DNA of 64,000 bases from Lentisphaeria bacterium (GTDB lineage: Bacteria; Verrucomicrobiota; Lentisphaeria; Oligosphaerales; Oligosphaeraceae): NCBI GenBank assembly GCA_016288215.1, contig JAEEYQ010000033.1:50235-114234 (forward strand), in the 5' to 3' direction. The position numbers and the translations under genes are program-made. Shown in pieces: positions 1 through 9,070 of the stretch. Under the pieces are notes generated by a model. The model searched no databases and had not been told where the DNA came from. It saw only the letters and a program-made list of their open reading frames with translations. How positions within the stretch are numbered: position 1 is the stretch's first letter; each line of letters opens with the position of its first letter.

Positions 1-458
1 TGCGCCGAGTATGGCAGAGAACTGGGGCGGGTGCCGTATCCGATGAACAGTCCGTCATCATCATCCAACGACGACATGGCATGGTCATGATGGGGCGGAC
101 GGAGCATGGGAAACCCGGAAGCCGCCTCCAAACGGACCCCCGGAACCGTCTTTCGAATGAATGTCAAACACGTCATGGAGTAGAAGAACTAAAGTGGCTG
201 ATTTCTATACTTCTTTAGGTGGGTATTTACGTTTCCTGAAAGGATTGCACATGTCGTTTTCTGCCGCCCCTTCAGGGCTTGAACAATCATAACAATCTGC
301 CATACCCGGGGTTACGCTTGCCGCTTCGCGGCTGCGCTTACCCCGGGCTGTGCTCCGCCGCCCCTTCGGGGCTGACGCGCGAACTGCAATGTCATTTCAG
401 AAAAATCATACTCTATCTTAATGTGGTATACTCACGACAAATTCCTAATTCCTAATTT
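1..458. other. Left-edge intergenic stretch, no supported gene
   Basis: No confident gene lies here. A minus-strand frame from an ATG at about 107 stays open to the window edge and has fairly G+C-rich third positions. It could be the 5' end of a gene whose body lies outside, but there is no recognisable motif and no clear ribosome binding site, so I do not call it. The right half is a dispersed repeat (249-430) followed by a period-7 short tandem repeat (441-478). Confidence 0.4.
249..430 (+). repeat. Dispersed palindrome-rich repeat, family A, copy 1
   Basis: This stretch of about 180 bp matches the reverse complement of 32505-32687 with roughly 90% identity by eye. It holds several G+C-rich inverted repeats, such as CCCGGGGTTACGC with GCGCTTACCCCGGG, and GCCGCCCCTTCGGGGC. 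In both copies the same end is followed by a GGAATTA-type period-7 tandem repeat. It lies just downstream of the DUF4091 gene, where its hairpins could stop transcription. The role is inferred; the duplication is seen directly. Confidence 0.85.
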
Positions 459-478
459 CTAATTCCTCATTCCTCTTA
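441..478. repeat. Period-7 short tandem repeat (ATTCCTA type)
   Basis: Degenerate heptamers ATTCCTA, ATTCCTA, ATTTCTA, ATTCCTC, ATTCCTC run in register. On the minus strand they read GGAATGA/GGAATTA and supply the last codons and the TAG stop of the DUF4091 gene, whose protein ends RGMRN. The same heptamer family sits next to the second family A element at 32390-32505. Confidence 0.8.
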
Positions 479-2933
479 CGCCATAAGTTCCTTTACTCCA
501 AGGATTTAAGTCATGAAGACCACTTTCCTCAATGGCATCCGCCATCGCCTCCCGCCAAGCGGAGAGGGCGGCGGGGCTGTGGGAGTATTCAGCCATGTTC
601 TTGACGAGGGAATCTGGAACATCCAGCGCCTTGCGGGCCTTGTAGAGCCATGCGCTGTCCGCTTTGGTCAGAATCTCCCGCTCCTCGTATTGGCGGATGG
701 CCTCCTCCAGAATGCAGGCGTAGGCATAGTCCTCCATGCCATCGCGATAGTTCTCCAGCCGGATACTGGGCAGGGGGCGGCCGTCTTTGTCGCAGTGGAA
801 GAGGGAGCCGTCGCCATGGTAGACCGTCCAGCTGACCGGATTCCAATTGGTGTAGGGGCCGGATTCGATGCCCTTGTTGTCGTTCCACAGGTTTGTGAAG
901 TAGTACAGGAAGCCGTCGGGACGGTATTTGGCGGTCATGGCGCCCATGAGGAGCCGTGACTCGATGGCGGCGTATTCCACGAACCAGTTCGCGTAGGGGT
1001 TGTGGGGCCCGCAGCAGATGTACCACCAGACATAGCGTCCCGTCTCGCGGGCGGCTCCTGCCCGCGTCGTATCAAAGACAGGGGTCAGGGGGCACCATGC
1101 ATTGATGGACTTGACGACGCTGTCCATTCCGTAGCTGTGATCGTAGCTGGTGGTCATCAGCAGCACTTCGGGGAAGGCCTCGTGGAGGGCCTTCGCGCAG
1201 CGCTCCAAAATCTGGAACTGGTCACCGCCGCGTTCATCGAAGCCGTAGATGTAGGCATGCTCAAGCAAGCCCAACTCCTTCGCCTTCTCGTAGATGGGAC
1301 GGATCTTGTCGATGGCGCGGGCCATCTCCCCGTCGAAGTCCTTTTCCGAAATGCCGCCGTTGAAGATGTTGAACAGGTTGAAGCATGTCAGCCTCCCCTG
1401 CTCATGGAGATAGCGCACAATGTCCCAATCCGGCGGCCCTTGGCGGTAGAGCTGGTCATAGTCGATCTGATAGTCGGCGAGGAAATCGGCGTATTCATAT
1501 TTGAGCGCATCCCATTTCGGCGTGCCGGCCCCCGCCTGCTTCGGCCAGCTGGTGTGGATGGCGGTGGGCAGGGACGTGTTGGCGGGCAGCGTGAAATCGC
1601 GGACCTTGACATGCAGGTTGAAATGGATCGGCTCCGCGCCGTCCGCCTGAAGAGTCAACCGGCCCGTGTAGAGCCCCGGCTGCTGGTCCCGCGAGGCGTA
1701 GGCGCGAATCCAGAAGGACTGCGCATCATATTCCGCCACGGCGCAGCTCTTTTGGAAGTTGAGGATGGGATCCGGCCACCAGCCGATGTACTCCGGCAGA
1801 TAGGGCGGACAGGCCTTCGTCTGCACATAGCCGACGATTTGCGACTGGATGCGGGCGGCAGGGAACACATAGCCTTCGGCGGAGTGGAGGTCCTCGATGA
1901 CGACAGACACGTTCTCCAGCCCTTTGCCGTTGCCCATGACGACCATCTGGAAACTCTCCCACTCGTGGCGGGCCAGGCTCAGATTGACGGTGCGCATCGG
2001 CGTCGCATCAAACGCAACATGTTTTGGCATCACTTTGACCATGGAGCTGGCGATGCCCGCCAGCATGTCCGGATTGCGGAAGCCGGCGGCCTCGCAGTCT
2101 CCCTTGAACGCGAAATAGCGGCGAATCTCCTGAAGCTCCCGCTCAATGGACTCCATGTCCACAACCACCGACTTCAGCGCATCCAGGTTTTCCAGCGGGG
2201 CGGAAAGGATCTTCAGCGGCTCCTTGACAGCATTCTGAATGCGGGCTAGCTTCTTTCCGTAATTCTCCGGAGAGGGATGCGCCCCTTTGGCGGGAAGGGC
2301 TTTGAGCTGGCCGTCGATGCGCTCCGCGAACGCCGTGTACTTCAGCTTAAGTATCTCAGTTATGTCGTTGACAAAGGCCGCCGGATAGGGGGACGCCTCC
2401 TCGCCCGGCTTAAGCAGTTGGAAGCCACTCACATAGATTTCCATGGGCCCCTTCGGGGTCGTGCTGAAGAAATGGATGATGGAGATGTCCGACCGATCAA
2501 CTGTTTGCGGAAACGTCTCCAGCGGAATGACATAGCGTTTGGTATCCTGTCTCGGGAATTCATTGAAGACGAAGGACAGGCCCTGACGGAACGGCACCTT
2601 CGAGTCGGAGATGAAAATCTGGAAGGGGGCCACGTGGTCATGGGGGTTCGTGATGTCAATCACAAGTCGGTCAAAGGGCGTCCAGTCACGGACATCCGGA
2701 GCCGCCTCAAAGGCGGGCCACTGCTCCATGGGCGGTTTGTAGGCAGGCGTAGTAAAGCGCAGACTACGGCTACCCGACGTCACAAAGCGGTCGGCCAAGG
2801 TCAGTGTGTCCGTCGCCGGCGTGCGGATCGTCCATTTCGCCAATGCGTCCTGATTTGCAAACGACATCATGATGGTTTGTGCGAAAGTGCTTGATGCACA
2901 AGTAATTAGCAAGCTCAGCAAGGTTCGGTTCAT
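459..2933 (-). CDS. Secreted DUF4091 / GH123-like glycoside hydrolase
   Basis: 824 aa. Residues 1-18 form a signal peptide (MNRTLLSLLITCASSTFAQ), so the protein is exported. Residues 25-180 look like a beta-sandwich carbohydrate-binding region and 300-450 a second beta domain. A TIM-barrel-like DUF4091 domain follows, with an adjacent Asp-Glu pair in YGFDERG (about 566-567). GH123 enzymes use such a pair for substrate-assisted cleavage of N-acetylhexosaminides, so that activity is inferred. The C-terminal part has the family-typical GFLYYFTNLWND and ENYRDGMEDYAY stretches. The start has a GAAGGAAA ribosome binding site. The last residues and stop come from a period-7 tandem repeat, so the natural C-terminus may have been altered. 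The family is recognised; the exact substrate is unknown. Confidence 0.85.
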   Translation of the reverse strand: MNRTLLSLLITCASSTFAQTIMMSFANQDALAKWTIRTPATDTLTLADRFVTSGSRSLRFTTPAYKPPMEQWPAFEAAPDVRDWTPFDRLVIDITNPHDHVAPFQIFISDSKVPFRQGLSFVFNEFPRQDTKRYVIPLETFPQTVDRSDISIIHFFSTTPKGPMEIYVSGFQLLKPGEEASPYPAAFVNDITEILKLKYTAFAERIDGQLKALPAKGAHPSPENYGKKLARIQNAVKEPLKILSAPLENLDALKSVVVDMESIERELQEIRRYFAFKGDCEAAGFRNPDMLAGIASSMVKVMPKHVAFDATPMRTVNLSLARHEWESFQMVVMGNGKGLENVSVVIEDLHSAEGYVFPAARIQSQIVGYVQTKACPPYLPEYIGWWPDPILNFQKSCAVAEYDAQSFWIRAYASRDQQPGLYTGRLTLQADGAEPIHFNLHVKVRDFTLPANTSLPTAIHTSWPKQAGAGTPKWDALKYEYADFLADYQIDYDQLYRQGPPDWDIVRYLHEQGRLTCFNLFNIFNGGISEKDFDGEMARAIDKIRPIYEKAKELGLLEHAYIYGFDERGGDQFQILERCAKALHEAFPEVLLMTTSYDHSYGMDSVVKSINAWCPLTPVFDTTRAGAARETGRYVWWYICCGPHNPYANWFVEYAAIESRLLMGAMTAKYRPDGFLYYFTNLWNDNKGIESGPYTNWNPVSWTVYHGDGSLFHCDKDGRPLPSIRLENYRDGMEDYAYACILEEAIRQYEEREILTKADSAWLYKARKALDVPDSLVKNMAEYSHSPAALSAWREAMADAIEESGLHDLNPWSKGTYGVRGMRN

Positions 2934-3038
2934 GGTTTCCTTCTTTATATCATCTATATATTATCGACTCAACATCTATACAATAGTCTACGGCGGCTCC
3001 GCCATGGCATGCGTGGAACGGCATCCCGCAAAACGGCG

Positions 3039-3920
3039 TCACTCCACGTTCATGACCTGTTCGCGGATTCTCGCGATTTCGCCCTTCAAGGCAAGTCCCA
3101 AATTGGAGATGGTCAAATCCGCCGTCTTCGCCCCAAGGGTGTTCACCTCCCGGTTCATCTCCTGTCCGAGGAAGTCCAGATTTCGGCCCGGATCCTCTTC
3201 GCTATGCAGAAGTTCCTCGTACTGAACGAGATGGCTACGCAGGCGCACCACTTCCTCCGTGATGTCCGCCTTTTCCGCATAGAAGGCCATCTCCTTGCAC
3301 AGGCGTTCGTCGTCCAACGTCAGCTCCACGCCCAAGGCGGCGATCCGCTCCTGAAGACGCTTTTTCTGCTGCTGAAGCGCCTCGTCCTCGCGGGCGGCGA
3401 TTTTCTCCACCAGCTCCGCCACCATCTTCCCGCGGGACAGCAAGTCCGCCTGAAGCGCAGCCCCTTCGCGGTTGCGCATGGCGTCCAGCTCGGCCAATGC
3501 GCCGTTGAGCGCCTTCTCCGCCAGTGCCTTCAGCACCGTCGCCGGCGCATCATCCGTCGCTTTGATGACGCCTGGAACCGTCAGAAGATCCTGAATGGTC
3601 GGCTCATTGGAGGAGAGGCCGCATTCCGTCGCCATGTCCCGCAGCGCCCGCGCCACATGCTGTGCCATGGCAATGTCAATGCAGGCCGTACCGTCTCGGG
3701 CTTCCTGGCTAAGCTGATACGTCAACATGATGGTCAAGCTGCCGCGGGACAGCTGCCGCTGCACAATCCGCCGCAGTTCCGGCTCCAGCATGTTCAGCTC
3801 CTTTGGCATGACAAAGCGCATGTCCACCTGCTTCCGGCTGTTCACCGCCGAAATCTCCACCGTGACCTGATTGCCTTCGCTGGCGGCGGTCGCCCGCCCG
3901 TATCCTGTCATGCTTTTCAT
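3039..3920 (-). CDS. yicC: YicC-family endoribonuclease
   Basis: 293 aa. It opens with MKSMTGYGRA, the hallmark of the YicC family, and ends with LGLALKGEIARIREQVMNVE, the usual DUF1732 C-terminus in which acidic and basic residues take part in RNA cleavage. The middle part is charged and helical, and the length is normal for the family. YicC proteins are cytoplasmic and affect small-RNA and mRNA turnover and stationary-phase survival. GGGTGAGGGA upstream is a plausible ribosome binding site. The gene stands alone: the next gene upstream is about 1 kb away across a repeat region. In many genomes yicC is followed by gmk, but not here. Confidence 0.96.
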   Translation of the reverse strand: MKSMTGYGRATAASEGNQVTVEISAVNSRKQVDMRFVMPKELNMLEPELRRIVQRQLSRGSLTIMLTYQLSQEARDGTACIDIAMAQHVARALRDMATECGLSSNEPTIQDLLTVPGVIKATDDAPATVLKALAEKALNGALAELDAMRNREGAALQADLLSRGKMVAELVEKIAAREDEALQQQKKRLQERIAALGVELTLDDERLCKEMAFYAEKADITEEVVRLRSHLVQYEELLHSEEDPGRNLDFLGQEMNREVNTLGAKTADLTISNLGLALKGEIARIREQVMNVE

Positions 3921-4296
3921 TCTGTGTCCCTCACCCTTTGCGTTTCAGCCATGAAAATCCGTTGAAGCCATGCTTTCGCAGTCGCCGTCCATGAAACTTG
4001 CCATACCATATATACCATATAATATATAGGACATTCCAAAAAGCAAGAACCCAACAGGCATTTCCTTGAAATTCATCCACAGCTTGCCATCAGTTACAGC
4101 GGCTAAACGTTTCCAATTATTCTGCATGTCCTATGAATCATGAACAATCTTTATAGGGGAATATTGCAATTATAAGGGTGGAAAGAATGAACTGGCAACC
4201 AGCACTTTCGCCCAAAACGGCGCATCCGTGAAGGCACCCTGCCAGTCCACGTGAGCGAAGCGGATTCCATCGTCGGCAAGTCGACAGAAGACGAGA

Positions 4297-4350
4297 AGTC
4301 TAGCTAGAAGAGCTAGAAAACCTAGATGTTCCAGCCACTCTAGAAAGTCG
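4297..4350. repeat. Period-9 short tandem repeat (CTAGAxxxx type)
   Basis: Successive nonamers keep a CTAGA core in register: CTAGAAGAG, CTAGAAAAC, CTAGATGTT, a degenerate unit, then CTAGAAAGT. A second array with the same period and core lies at 35451-35513. Confidence 0.65.
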
Positions 4351-4354
4351 TAAG

Positions 4355-4375
4355 TAACTTATTATCAATAAGTTA
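4355..4375. terminator. Perfect A+T-rich hairpin
   Basis: TAACTTATT and AATAAGTTA form a 9-bp perfect stem around a 3-nt loop. It could act as a weak bidirectional terminator. Similar arms recur near other gene ends in the window, for example upstream of the GH20 start and between the CocE-like and ABC genes. Confidence 0.4.
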
Positions 4376-4458
4376 TCCTAAAAACAAAGTTAAACCAGTT
4401 CTTTGTTTGTAATATATTGTGTATAAGAGTTTTATGTAAATTGCATAATTAACCCAGT

Positions 4459-4830
4459 GGGTGAGAGTCGCATGAATTGTGCGACTGAAAGTTTTAAGCC
4501 GCTTTGGCGGCGACAGGATAATAGCCGTGGGTGGAGCGAAGCGTAACCCACGGGCAGGCAGAAACATACATATTTGGAACCACGTAGTGGTGGCAGGATA
4601 ATAGCCGTGGGTGGAGCGAAGCGTAACCCACGGACAAGCAGAAACATACATATTTGAAACCACGTAGTGGTGGCAGGAAATCTGTTCGTGGGTTTCGCTT
4701 CGCTCCACCCACGTCAGGCTCCTGTCACCGCTTCGCGGTTCTATAGCTCTAACTTTCTCGTGCACCGTGGGTTACGCTTACGCCTACGGTGTTGCGCTTA
4801 CCCACGGCTAATATCCTGCCGCCGCCAAAG
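4459..4830. repeat. Composite palindromic element, family C, copy 1
   Basis: The left part (4459-4497) matches the reverse complement of 51392-51430. The right part (4706-4763) matches the reverse complement of 51215-51303, apart from a short extra segment in that copy. Between them are two tandem 80-bp units (4516-4595, 4596-4675), each holding a hairpin with CCGTGGGT/ACCCACGG arms. GCCGCTTTGGCGGC-like sequence occurs inverted near both ends (about 4497 and 4820). No transposase is encoded. It looks like a non-autonomous mobile or REP-like element. Confidence 0.75.
4516..4675 (+). repeat. Two tandem 80-bp repeats
   Basis: The units 4516-4595 and 4596-4675 are almost identical, differing at about three bases. 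Each contains an inverted CCGTGGGT...ACCCACGG stem and ends in ACCACGTAGTGGTGGC. With only two copies and no spacer/repeat alternation this is not a CRISPR array. Confidence 0.85.
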
Positions 4831-4999
4831 CGGCTCTTCTTTTTCAGCATGCCTCGCCTTCTGCCGCCATAGCCTTTTCCGCACATTTTGATGACTGGGG
4901 TAGAGAGATCGATTCAGCATGATGATTTGCATGGAAGATAAATCCAACTGCTATTTTTAGGGTTATAGAATCGGCAGCAGAATAAGGGGTGACAATTAT

Positions 5000-6031
5000 C
5001 TACAGCAGGGTCTGCTGAATGGGGCCGGAAGGTTTGTCCAATGGCTTCAGGCCGAAGCGCCGTTCCGCCTTGGCGGTCACCACACGGCCGGCTGGAGTCC
5101 GCAGCAGATAGCCCTCCTGAATCAGATAGGGCTCGTAGACATCCTCCAATGTGCCCTCCTCCTCGCCAACGGCCACCGCCAAACTCTTTAGTCCGACGGG
5201 ACGCCCTTTGAATTTGATGATGAGGGCCTCCAAAATCCGATTGTCCATTTCATCCAGACCGTCCGCATCGATGTCCAACATGGTCAGCGCCTCGTCCGCC
5301 ACCTTGCCGCCCACCACCTGCTGGCCTCTGACTTGGGAGAAGTCCCTGACCCAGCGGATCAGGTTGTTGGCGATGCGGGGCGTTCCGCGGCTGCGGCGGG
5401 CGATCTCTCTGAGCCCATCCTCCTCCGCCTGAACGTTAAGCACTCTGGCGCTGCGTTTTAGGATATTGACCAAATCCTCCACGCTGTAATAGTCCAGCCG
5501 ACAGGTCATGGTGAAACGAGAGCGCAGCGGCGAAGTCAGCATGCCCTGCCTCGTCGTGGCGCCAATCAGACAGAATTTGGGCAGATTCAGGCGGACGGAA
5601 CGGGCTCCGACCCCCTGCTCCAGCATGATGTCAATGACAAAATCCTCCATGGCGCTGTAGAGATACTCCTCAATCTGCCGTGGCATGCGGTGGATTTCAT
5701 CGATGAAGAGCACATCCCCTTCATTCAACCCCGTCAAAAGCCCCGCCAAGTCCCCCGGCTTCTCAATCACAGGACCACTGGTGGACTTGATGCCGGCACC
5801 CCTTGTGTTGGCGATGATATTGGCCAGGGTGGTCTTCCCAAGGCCAGGTGGTCCGCACAGCAGAATATGGGCCAACGGCTCCTGACGGCTTCGGGACGCC
5901 TCCACCATGATTTTCAGGCGCTCCTTCACCCGCTCCTGCCCTGGAAAATCTTCAAATACCTGAGGCCGAATGGTTTGCTCAAAACCTTCCTCACGGGCGT
6001 TCAATTCGGATGTGATGAATCGTTCCGCCAA
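5000..6031 (-). CDS. ruvB: Holliday junction branch-migration ATPase RuvB
   Basis: 343 aa, the usual length. The N-terminal AAA+ domain has Walker [12 protein letters not shown] (about residues 60-70), Walker B LFIDEIHR, and sensor motif [18 protein letters not shown]. The C-terminal winged-helix domain ends in RRFGLKPL. RuvB hexamers pump DNA through the RuvA-bound Holliday junction in the cytoplasm. The first codon appears to be TTG, preceded by AAAGGAGG at good spacing. It is the last gene of a lexA-ruvA-ruvB operon, 18 bp after ruvA. No ruvC lies nearby. Confidence 0.98.
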   Translation of the reverse strand: MAERFITSELNAREEGFEQTIRPQVFEDFPGQERVKERLKIMVEASRSRQEPLAHILLCGPPGLGKTTLANIIANTRGAGIKSTSGPVIEKPGDLAGLLTGLNEGDVLFIDEIHRMPRQIEEYLYSAMEDFVIDIMLEQGVGARSVRLNLPKFCLIGATTRQGMLTSPLRSRFTMTCRLDYYSVEDLVNILKRSARVLNVQAEEDGLREIARRSRGTPRIANNLIRWVRDFSQVRGQQVVGGKVADEALTMLDIDADGLDEMDNRILEALIIKFKGRPVGLKSLAVAVGEEEGTLEDVYEPYLIQEGYLLRTPAGRVVTAKAERRFGLKPLDKPSGPIQQTLL

Positions 6032-6049
6032 AACGTCCGCCTCCTTTCA

Positions 6050-6676
6050 TCAGCTGTTCATCATGGCGAGGGCCTTGCGAATCAGATTCTCCGCCGTGAT
6101 GCCCTTGCCATCGGCGGACTCCGCTATCCGCTCCACCGTGCGGCAGGCCAGTTCCCGCTTGTATCCCAAGGTCTCCAACGCGTTGATGGCATCCTGCTCT
6201 TCCATCGTGTGCTTCTTCTCCCCTGGGCTCCCTGCGCCTGCGGCCAACGTGAAGCCCGCGCCGGGGAACAGCTGCTCCAGCTTGTCCCCCAACTCCACGA
6301 CCATGCGCTCCGCCGTCTTCTTGCCGATGCCGTTGATTTTGCCAATGGCCTTCAGGTCCTTGTTCTTCACGGCGGCGCAAAGCCCCTCGACGGACATGCA
6401 GCTGAGCACATTCAACGCCAGTCGGGGGCCGACGCCAGGCACGCTGACAATCAGAAGGCGGAACAGCGCCCGCTCCTCCTTGCTGGCAAAGCCATAGAGC
6501 TGCATGGCATCCTCCCGTACCTGAAGATGAGTGTACAACAGCACCTCCGAACCAATGGACGGCAACCGGTCCGCCGTGCTCAACGGCACGGCCACGTCAT
6601 AGCCGACCCCCTGCACATCCAAAACGATTTCCGTCAGCGAGGCCTCCGCCAGCTTTCCCTTTAATTGCGCAATCAT
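6050..6676 (-). CDS. ruvA: Holliday junction DNA helicase subunit RuvA
   Basis: 208 aa. It starts MIAQLKGKL with the OB-fold domain I. It has two helix-hairpin-helix motifs, VPGVGPRLALNVLS and INGIGKKTAERMVVEL (about residues 75-130), and a C-terminal domain III (about 150-208) that contacts RuvB. RuvA tetramers bind four-way junctions. The gene sits between lexA (37 bp upstream) and ruvB (18 bp downstream), so LexA probably controls it. Confidence 0.98.
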   Translation of the reverse strand: MIAQLKGKLAEASLTEIVLDVQGVGYDVAVPLSTADRLPSIGSEVLLYTHLQVREDAMQLYGFASKEERALFRLLIVSVPGVGPRLALNVLSCMSVEGLCAAVKNKDLKAIGKINGIGKKTAERMVVELGDKLEQLFPGAGFTLAAGAGSPGEKKHTMEEQDAINALETLGYKRELACRTVERIAESADGKGITAENLIRKALAMMNS

Positions 6677-6713
6677 CTCTTACTCCGGGAGTTATGAATA
6701 AAACGCAGCTCCT

Positions 6714-7334
6714 TCAATAGATGCGGATCAAGGTGACGAGCACCCCCTGAATCTCCAATTCGTCCATCGGGACGTAACGGGACTGGAAATCCGGATTGGC
6801 GGGGCGAAGCTCCCACATGTCACCGTCCCGATAGAGGGACTTCACCGTGGTCTCGCCATCCACCATGGCGACCACCACGTCCTTCTCTTTGGCCTGCGCC
6901 GTCTGGCGGGCGATGATGATGTCGCCGTTCAGGATGCCCAGATCCCGCATGCTTTCTCCAAAGACCCGCAGCGCAAACAGCTTTTCCCTCGCCATTTGCC
7001 GTGGCAGCATGGAGGAGTCCAGCATCAGATGGCGCTCCACATGCTCCTCCGCCAGGAAGGGGACGCCCGCGCTGATGGAACCCAGAAGCGGAATCTTCAG
7101 GGAGAGGGAGAAATTGCGGGGGTGCCGAGTCTGAGCCAAAGCCAGACTGCGGGCCTTAGAGCTGCGCCGCACAAAGCCTTTGTGCTGCAGCGCCCGCACA
7201 TGGGCAAACGCCGTGGCCGCCTTGATGTTGAAATTCCCGCTGATCTCGCTGATGGTGGGGGCCATCCCCTCCCGCTTGCTGAAATCCGAAATGAAATCCA
7301 GAATCTCCTGCTGTTTGTCCGTCAATCCTTTCAT
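6714..7334 (-). CDS. lexA: LexA-type SOS repressor
   Basis: 206 aa from the ATG at 7334, which follows a strong AGGAGGACAG site. Residues 1-65 form the winged-helix DNA-binding domain, beginning MKGLTDKQQEILDFI. The S24-type self-cleavage domain follows. It has an Ala-Gly scissile bond in SISAGVPF, the nucleophile Ser in FGESM and the general-base Lys in TTVKSL. LexA represses DNA-damage genes until RecA-triggered self-cleavage. As first gene of the operon with ruvAB, it should control its own expression. The 215-bp upstream region is A+T-rich, but I could not identify an E. coli-type CTGT-N8-ACAG box, so the operator differs or is unrecognised. Confidence 0.96.
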   Translation of the reverse strand: MKGLTDKQQEILDFISDFSKREGMAPTISEISGNFNIKAATAFAHVRALQHKGFVRRSSKARSLALAQTRHPRNFSLSLKIPLLGSISAGVPFLAEEHVERHLMLDSSMLPRQMAREKLFALRVFGESMRDLGILNGDIIIARQTAQAKEKDVVVAMVDGETTVKSLYRDGDMWELRPANPDFQSRYVPMDELEIQGVLVTLIRIY

Positions 7335-7573
7335 CTGTCCTCCTGCCTTTCTGGGCAATCTGTTGGAAATGGGCTAGTTGATTTTATAACACAGATTCAA
7401 AGTCAACAAACATATAATAGCATATTTTTTTACATATGCAAATTTGTTTTAGCCTGTTTTTTTCCAGCCGGATGTTTTTTAGTCCAAAAAACTGCCGTCA
7501 AACCGCGATTTCACTGCCTTGCAGAATCCATACAGCATGGATTCTGCAAGACCTTATGTCCTGCCGGAACAGG

Positions 7574-8989
7574 CTAATTGGCGTGAAGCGTTTCCACTAG
7601 AGCATGGAGGCCGATGGCATTGGAGGCTTTGAGATAAACCCATGTCCCCGGCGAGAGAAGCGATGGCATGATTTTTGCAAGTTGTTGTACATCAACAACA
7701 TGCGTAATGCCGTGCTTTCGGGAGGGCGCTTCCATCAGCGGCCCCACCGTCACCAGCTTCGCATGGGGAAGACTTTTGGCGGCGAAGGAAAGTATCTCGT
7801 CATGGGCGCGGTTTCCATGGGCGCCCAACTCCCGCATATCCCCCAAAATGACCAGCTGTCGGGCGGCCGCACTGATGTCACCAAACCAGCGGATCCCCGC
7901 CCGCATGCTGTCCGGACTGGCATTGTAAGCATCGTTGACCCAATGAATTCCGTCTTTTTCGACCACGTTCATGCGTTTGCCGGGCAAGGTGCATTCCGCC
8001 AGACCGGCGGCGATTTCCGCCATGGTCACGCCTTTGTCCAGCCCCACCGCCGCGGCGGCCGCCGCGTTGACGGCCTGATGGGCGCCGCCAATGCCCCACA
8101 CGAACTCACAGGATTCCCCCGTGGCCTTGCGGACCAGCCGCACCTTGTAGCCGCCGTCGCAGGGTCCCAAATAGACGCCGCGGACATCCGCCTCCTCACC
8201 GTCGCCAAAGGTGACCACGGGACGACGGCCCGCCTTTCGGCGCAACAGCCACGACGCATGGGTCTTGGCGGGTAGATAGACGGTAGCGTCGTCAGGACAA
8301 GCACTTAGCAAATCGCCTTTTTCGCGGGCGACCCCTTCAAAATTCCCAAAGAACTCCAGATGGGAGGAGCCGATGCAGGTGATCAGCGCATTGTCCGGAG
8401 CAGCCACGGCGGCCAAACCCCGAATCTCCCCGGGGTGATTGGTTCCGATTTCCAACACCATCTGGCGGGTGGCCTCCGTAATGCCCAACAAGGTCCGCGG
8501 CACTCCAAAATGGTTGTTGAAATTCCCTTCGGTCTTCAGCACCTGATCCGCTTTGGCAAAATGTCGCGAGAAGACGGCGGCCAAACATTCTTTCGTGCTG
8601 GTCTTGCCGCAGCTTCCCGTGATCGCCAGCAGGTTCATGCGCCCTTTGAAGCGGCAGCGGTGAGCATGGGCCAGGCTCTGGAAGGCCCGCAGGCTGTCTC
8701 CCACCAGCAGACAGCCGCAATGGCGGGCTCTCATCTCCGTCAGCGTCTCTCCATCCGGCGGCGTCTGCAGACAGACGGCCGCCGCCCCGTTGCGGACGGC
8801 GCTGGCCACGTAACGGTGACCGTCTGTGATTTCCCCGACAATGGCCATGAAAAGGCTCTGCGGGAGAAGCTTGCGGCTGTCGTCCTGAATGCAGGCGATG
8901 CCCGCGCTGTCGTCCGGAGGAGGCAGCAGCCATTGTCCGCCGGTGGCCGCCGTCAGCTCATCCCATGTGAAAAGCGGTTTCCGTCCCAT
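7574..8989 (-). CDS. murF: UDP-MurNAc-tripeptide--D-Ala-D-Ala ligase MurF
   Basis: 471 aa from the ATG at 8989, chosen because AAAGGAACGACA sits just upstream; ATGs 15-18 bp further upstream lack such a site. The Mur ligase fold is complete. There is an N-terminal UDP-sugar domain, a central ATP site ITGSCGKTSTKE (about residues 110-120) with the GNFNNHFGVP stretch typical of MurF, and a C-terminal domain with VNDAYNASPDSM. The enzyme adds D-Ala-D-Ala to the peptidoglycan precursor in the cytoplasm. No other mur or mra gene is adjacent, so it lies outside a dcw cluster. Confidence 0.96.
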   Translation of the reverse strand: MGRKPLFTWDELTAATGGQWLLPPPDDSAGIACIQDDSRKLLPQSLFMAIVGEITDGHRYVASAVRNGAAAVCLQTPPDGETLTEMRARHCGCLLVGDSLRAFQSLAHAHRCRFKGRMNLLAITGSCGKTSTKECLAAVFSRHFAKADQVLKTEGNFNNHFGVPRTLLGITEATRQMVLEIGTNHPGEIRGLAAVAAPDNALITCIGSSHLEFFGNFEGVAREKGDLLSACPDDATVYLPAKTHASWLLRRKAGRRPVVTFGDGEEADVRGVYLGPCDGGYKVRLVRKATGESCEFVWGIGGAHQAVNAAAAAAVGLDKGVTMAEIAAGLAECTLPGKRMNVVEKDGIHWVNDAYNASPDSMRAGIRWFGDISAAARQLVILGDMRELGAHGNRAHDEILSFAAKSLPHAKLVTVGPLMEAPSRKHGITHVVDVQQLAKIMPSLLSPGTWVYLKASNAIGLHALVETLHAN

Positions 8990-9070
8990 TGTCGTTCCTT
9001 TCATCATTTATGACGATTCAAAACCCGTTAACTCCACAGAACACACGAAATCATGTCGCGTTCTGCCACG

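Larger units (their letters stand above)
3921..4999. other. 1.1 kb gene-free spacer packed with repeats
   Basis: Between the ruvB stop and the yicC start no open frame shows coding character; short frames here read through repeats. The spacer holds a period-9 tandem array (4297-4350), an A+T-rich perfect hairpin (4355-4375), and a composite palindromic element (4459-4830) that contains two 80-bp direct repeats. Confidence 0.7.

Noticed and set aside
1002..2249. Long plus-strand open frame antisense to the DUF4091 gene
   Set aside because: It mirrors the codon structure of the real gene, has no motif or ribosome binding site, and its composition is that of an antisense frame. The same applies to 30096-31877 and similar long antisense frames.
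2944..2972. TTGAGT-N17-TATAAA promoter for the DUF4091 gene
   Set aside because: The -10 box is only 10 bp from the start codon, leaving no room for the visible ribosome binding site in the transcript.
3945..4127. 60-codon frame upstream of yicC
   Set aside because: No ribosome binding site or family resemblance; it occupies the likely yicC promoter region.
4516..4675. Possible CRISPR array
   Set aside because: Only two 80-bp direct repeats with no unique spacers, and they are internally palindromic; no cas gene is present.
4373..4765. Overlapping short frames with repeated WVTLRSTHGYYP-like sequence
   Set aside because: The repeated peptides are translations of the 80-bp DNA repeats and family C palindromes in several frames, not a conserved protein.
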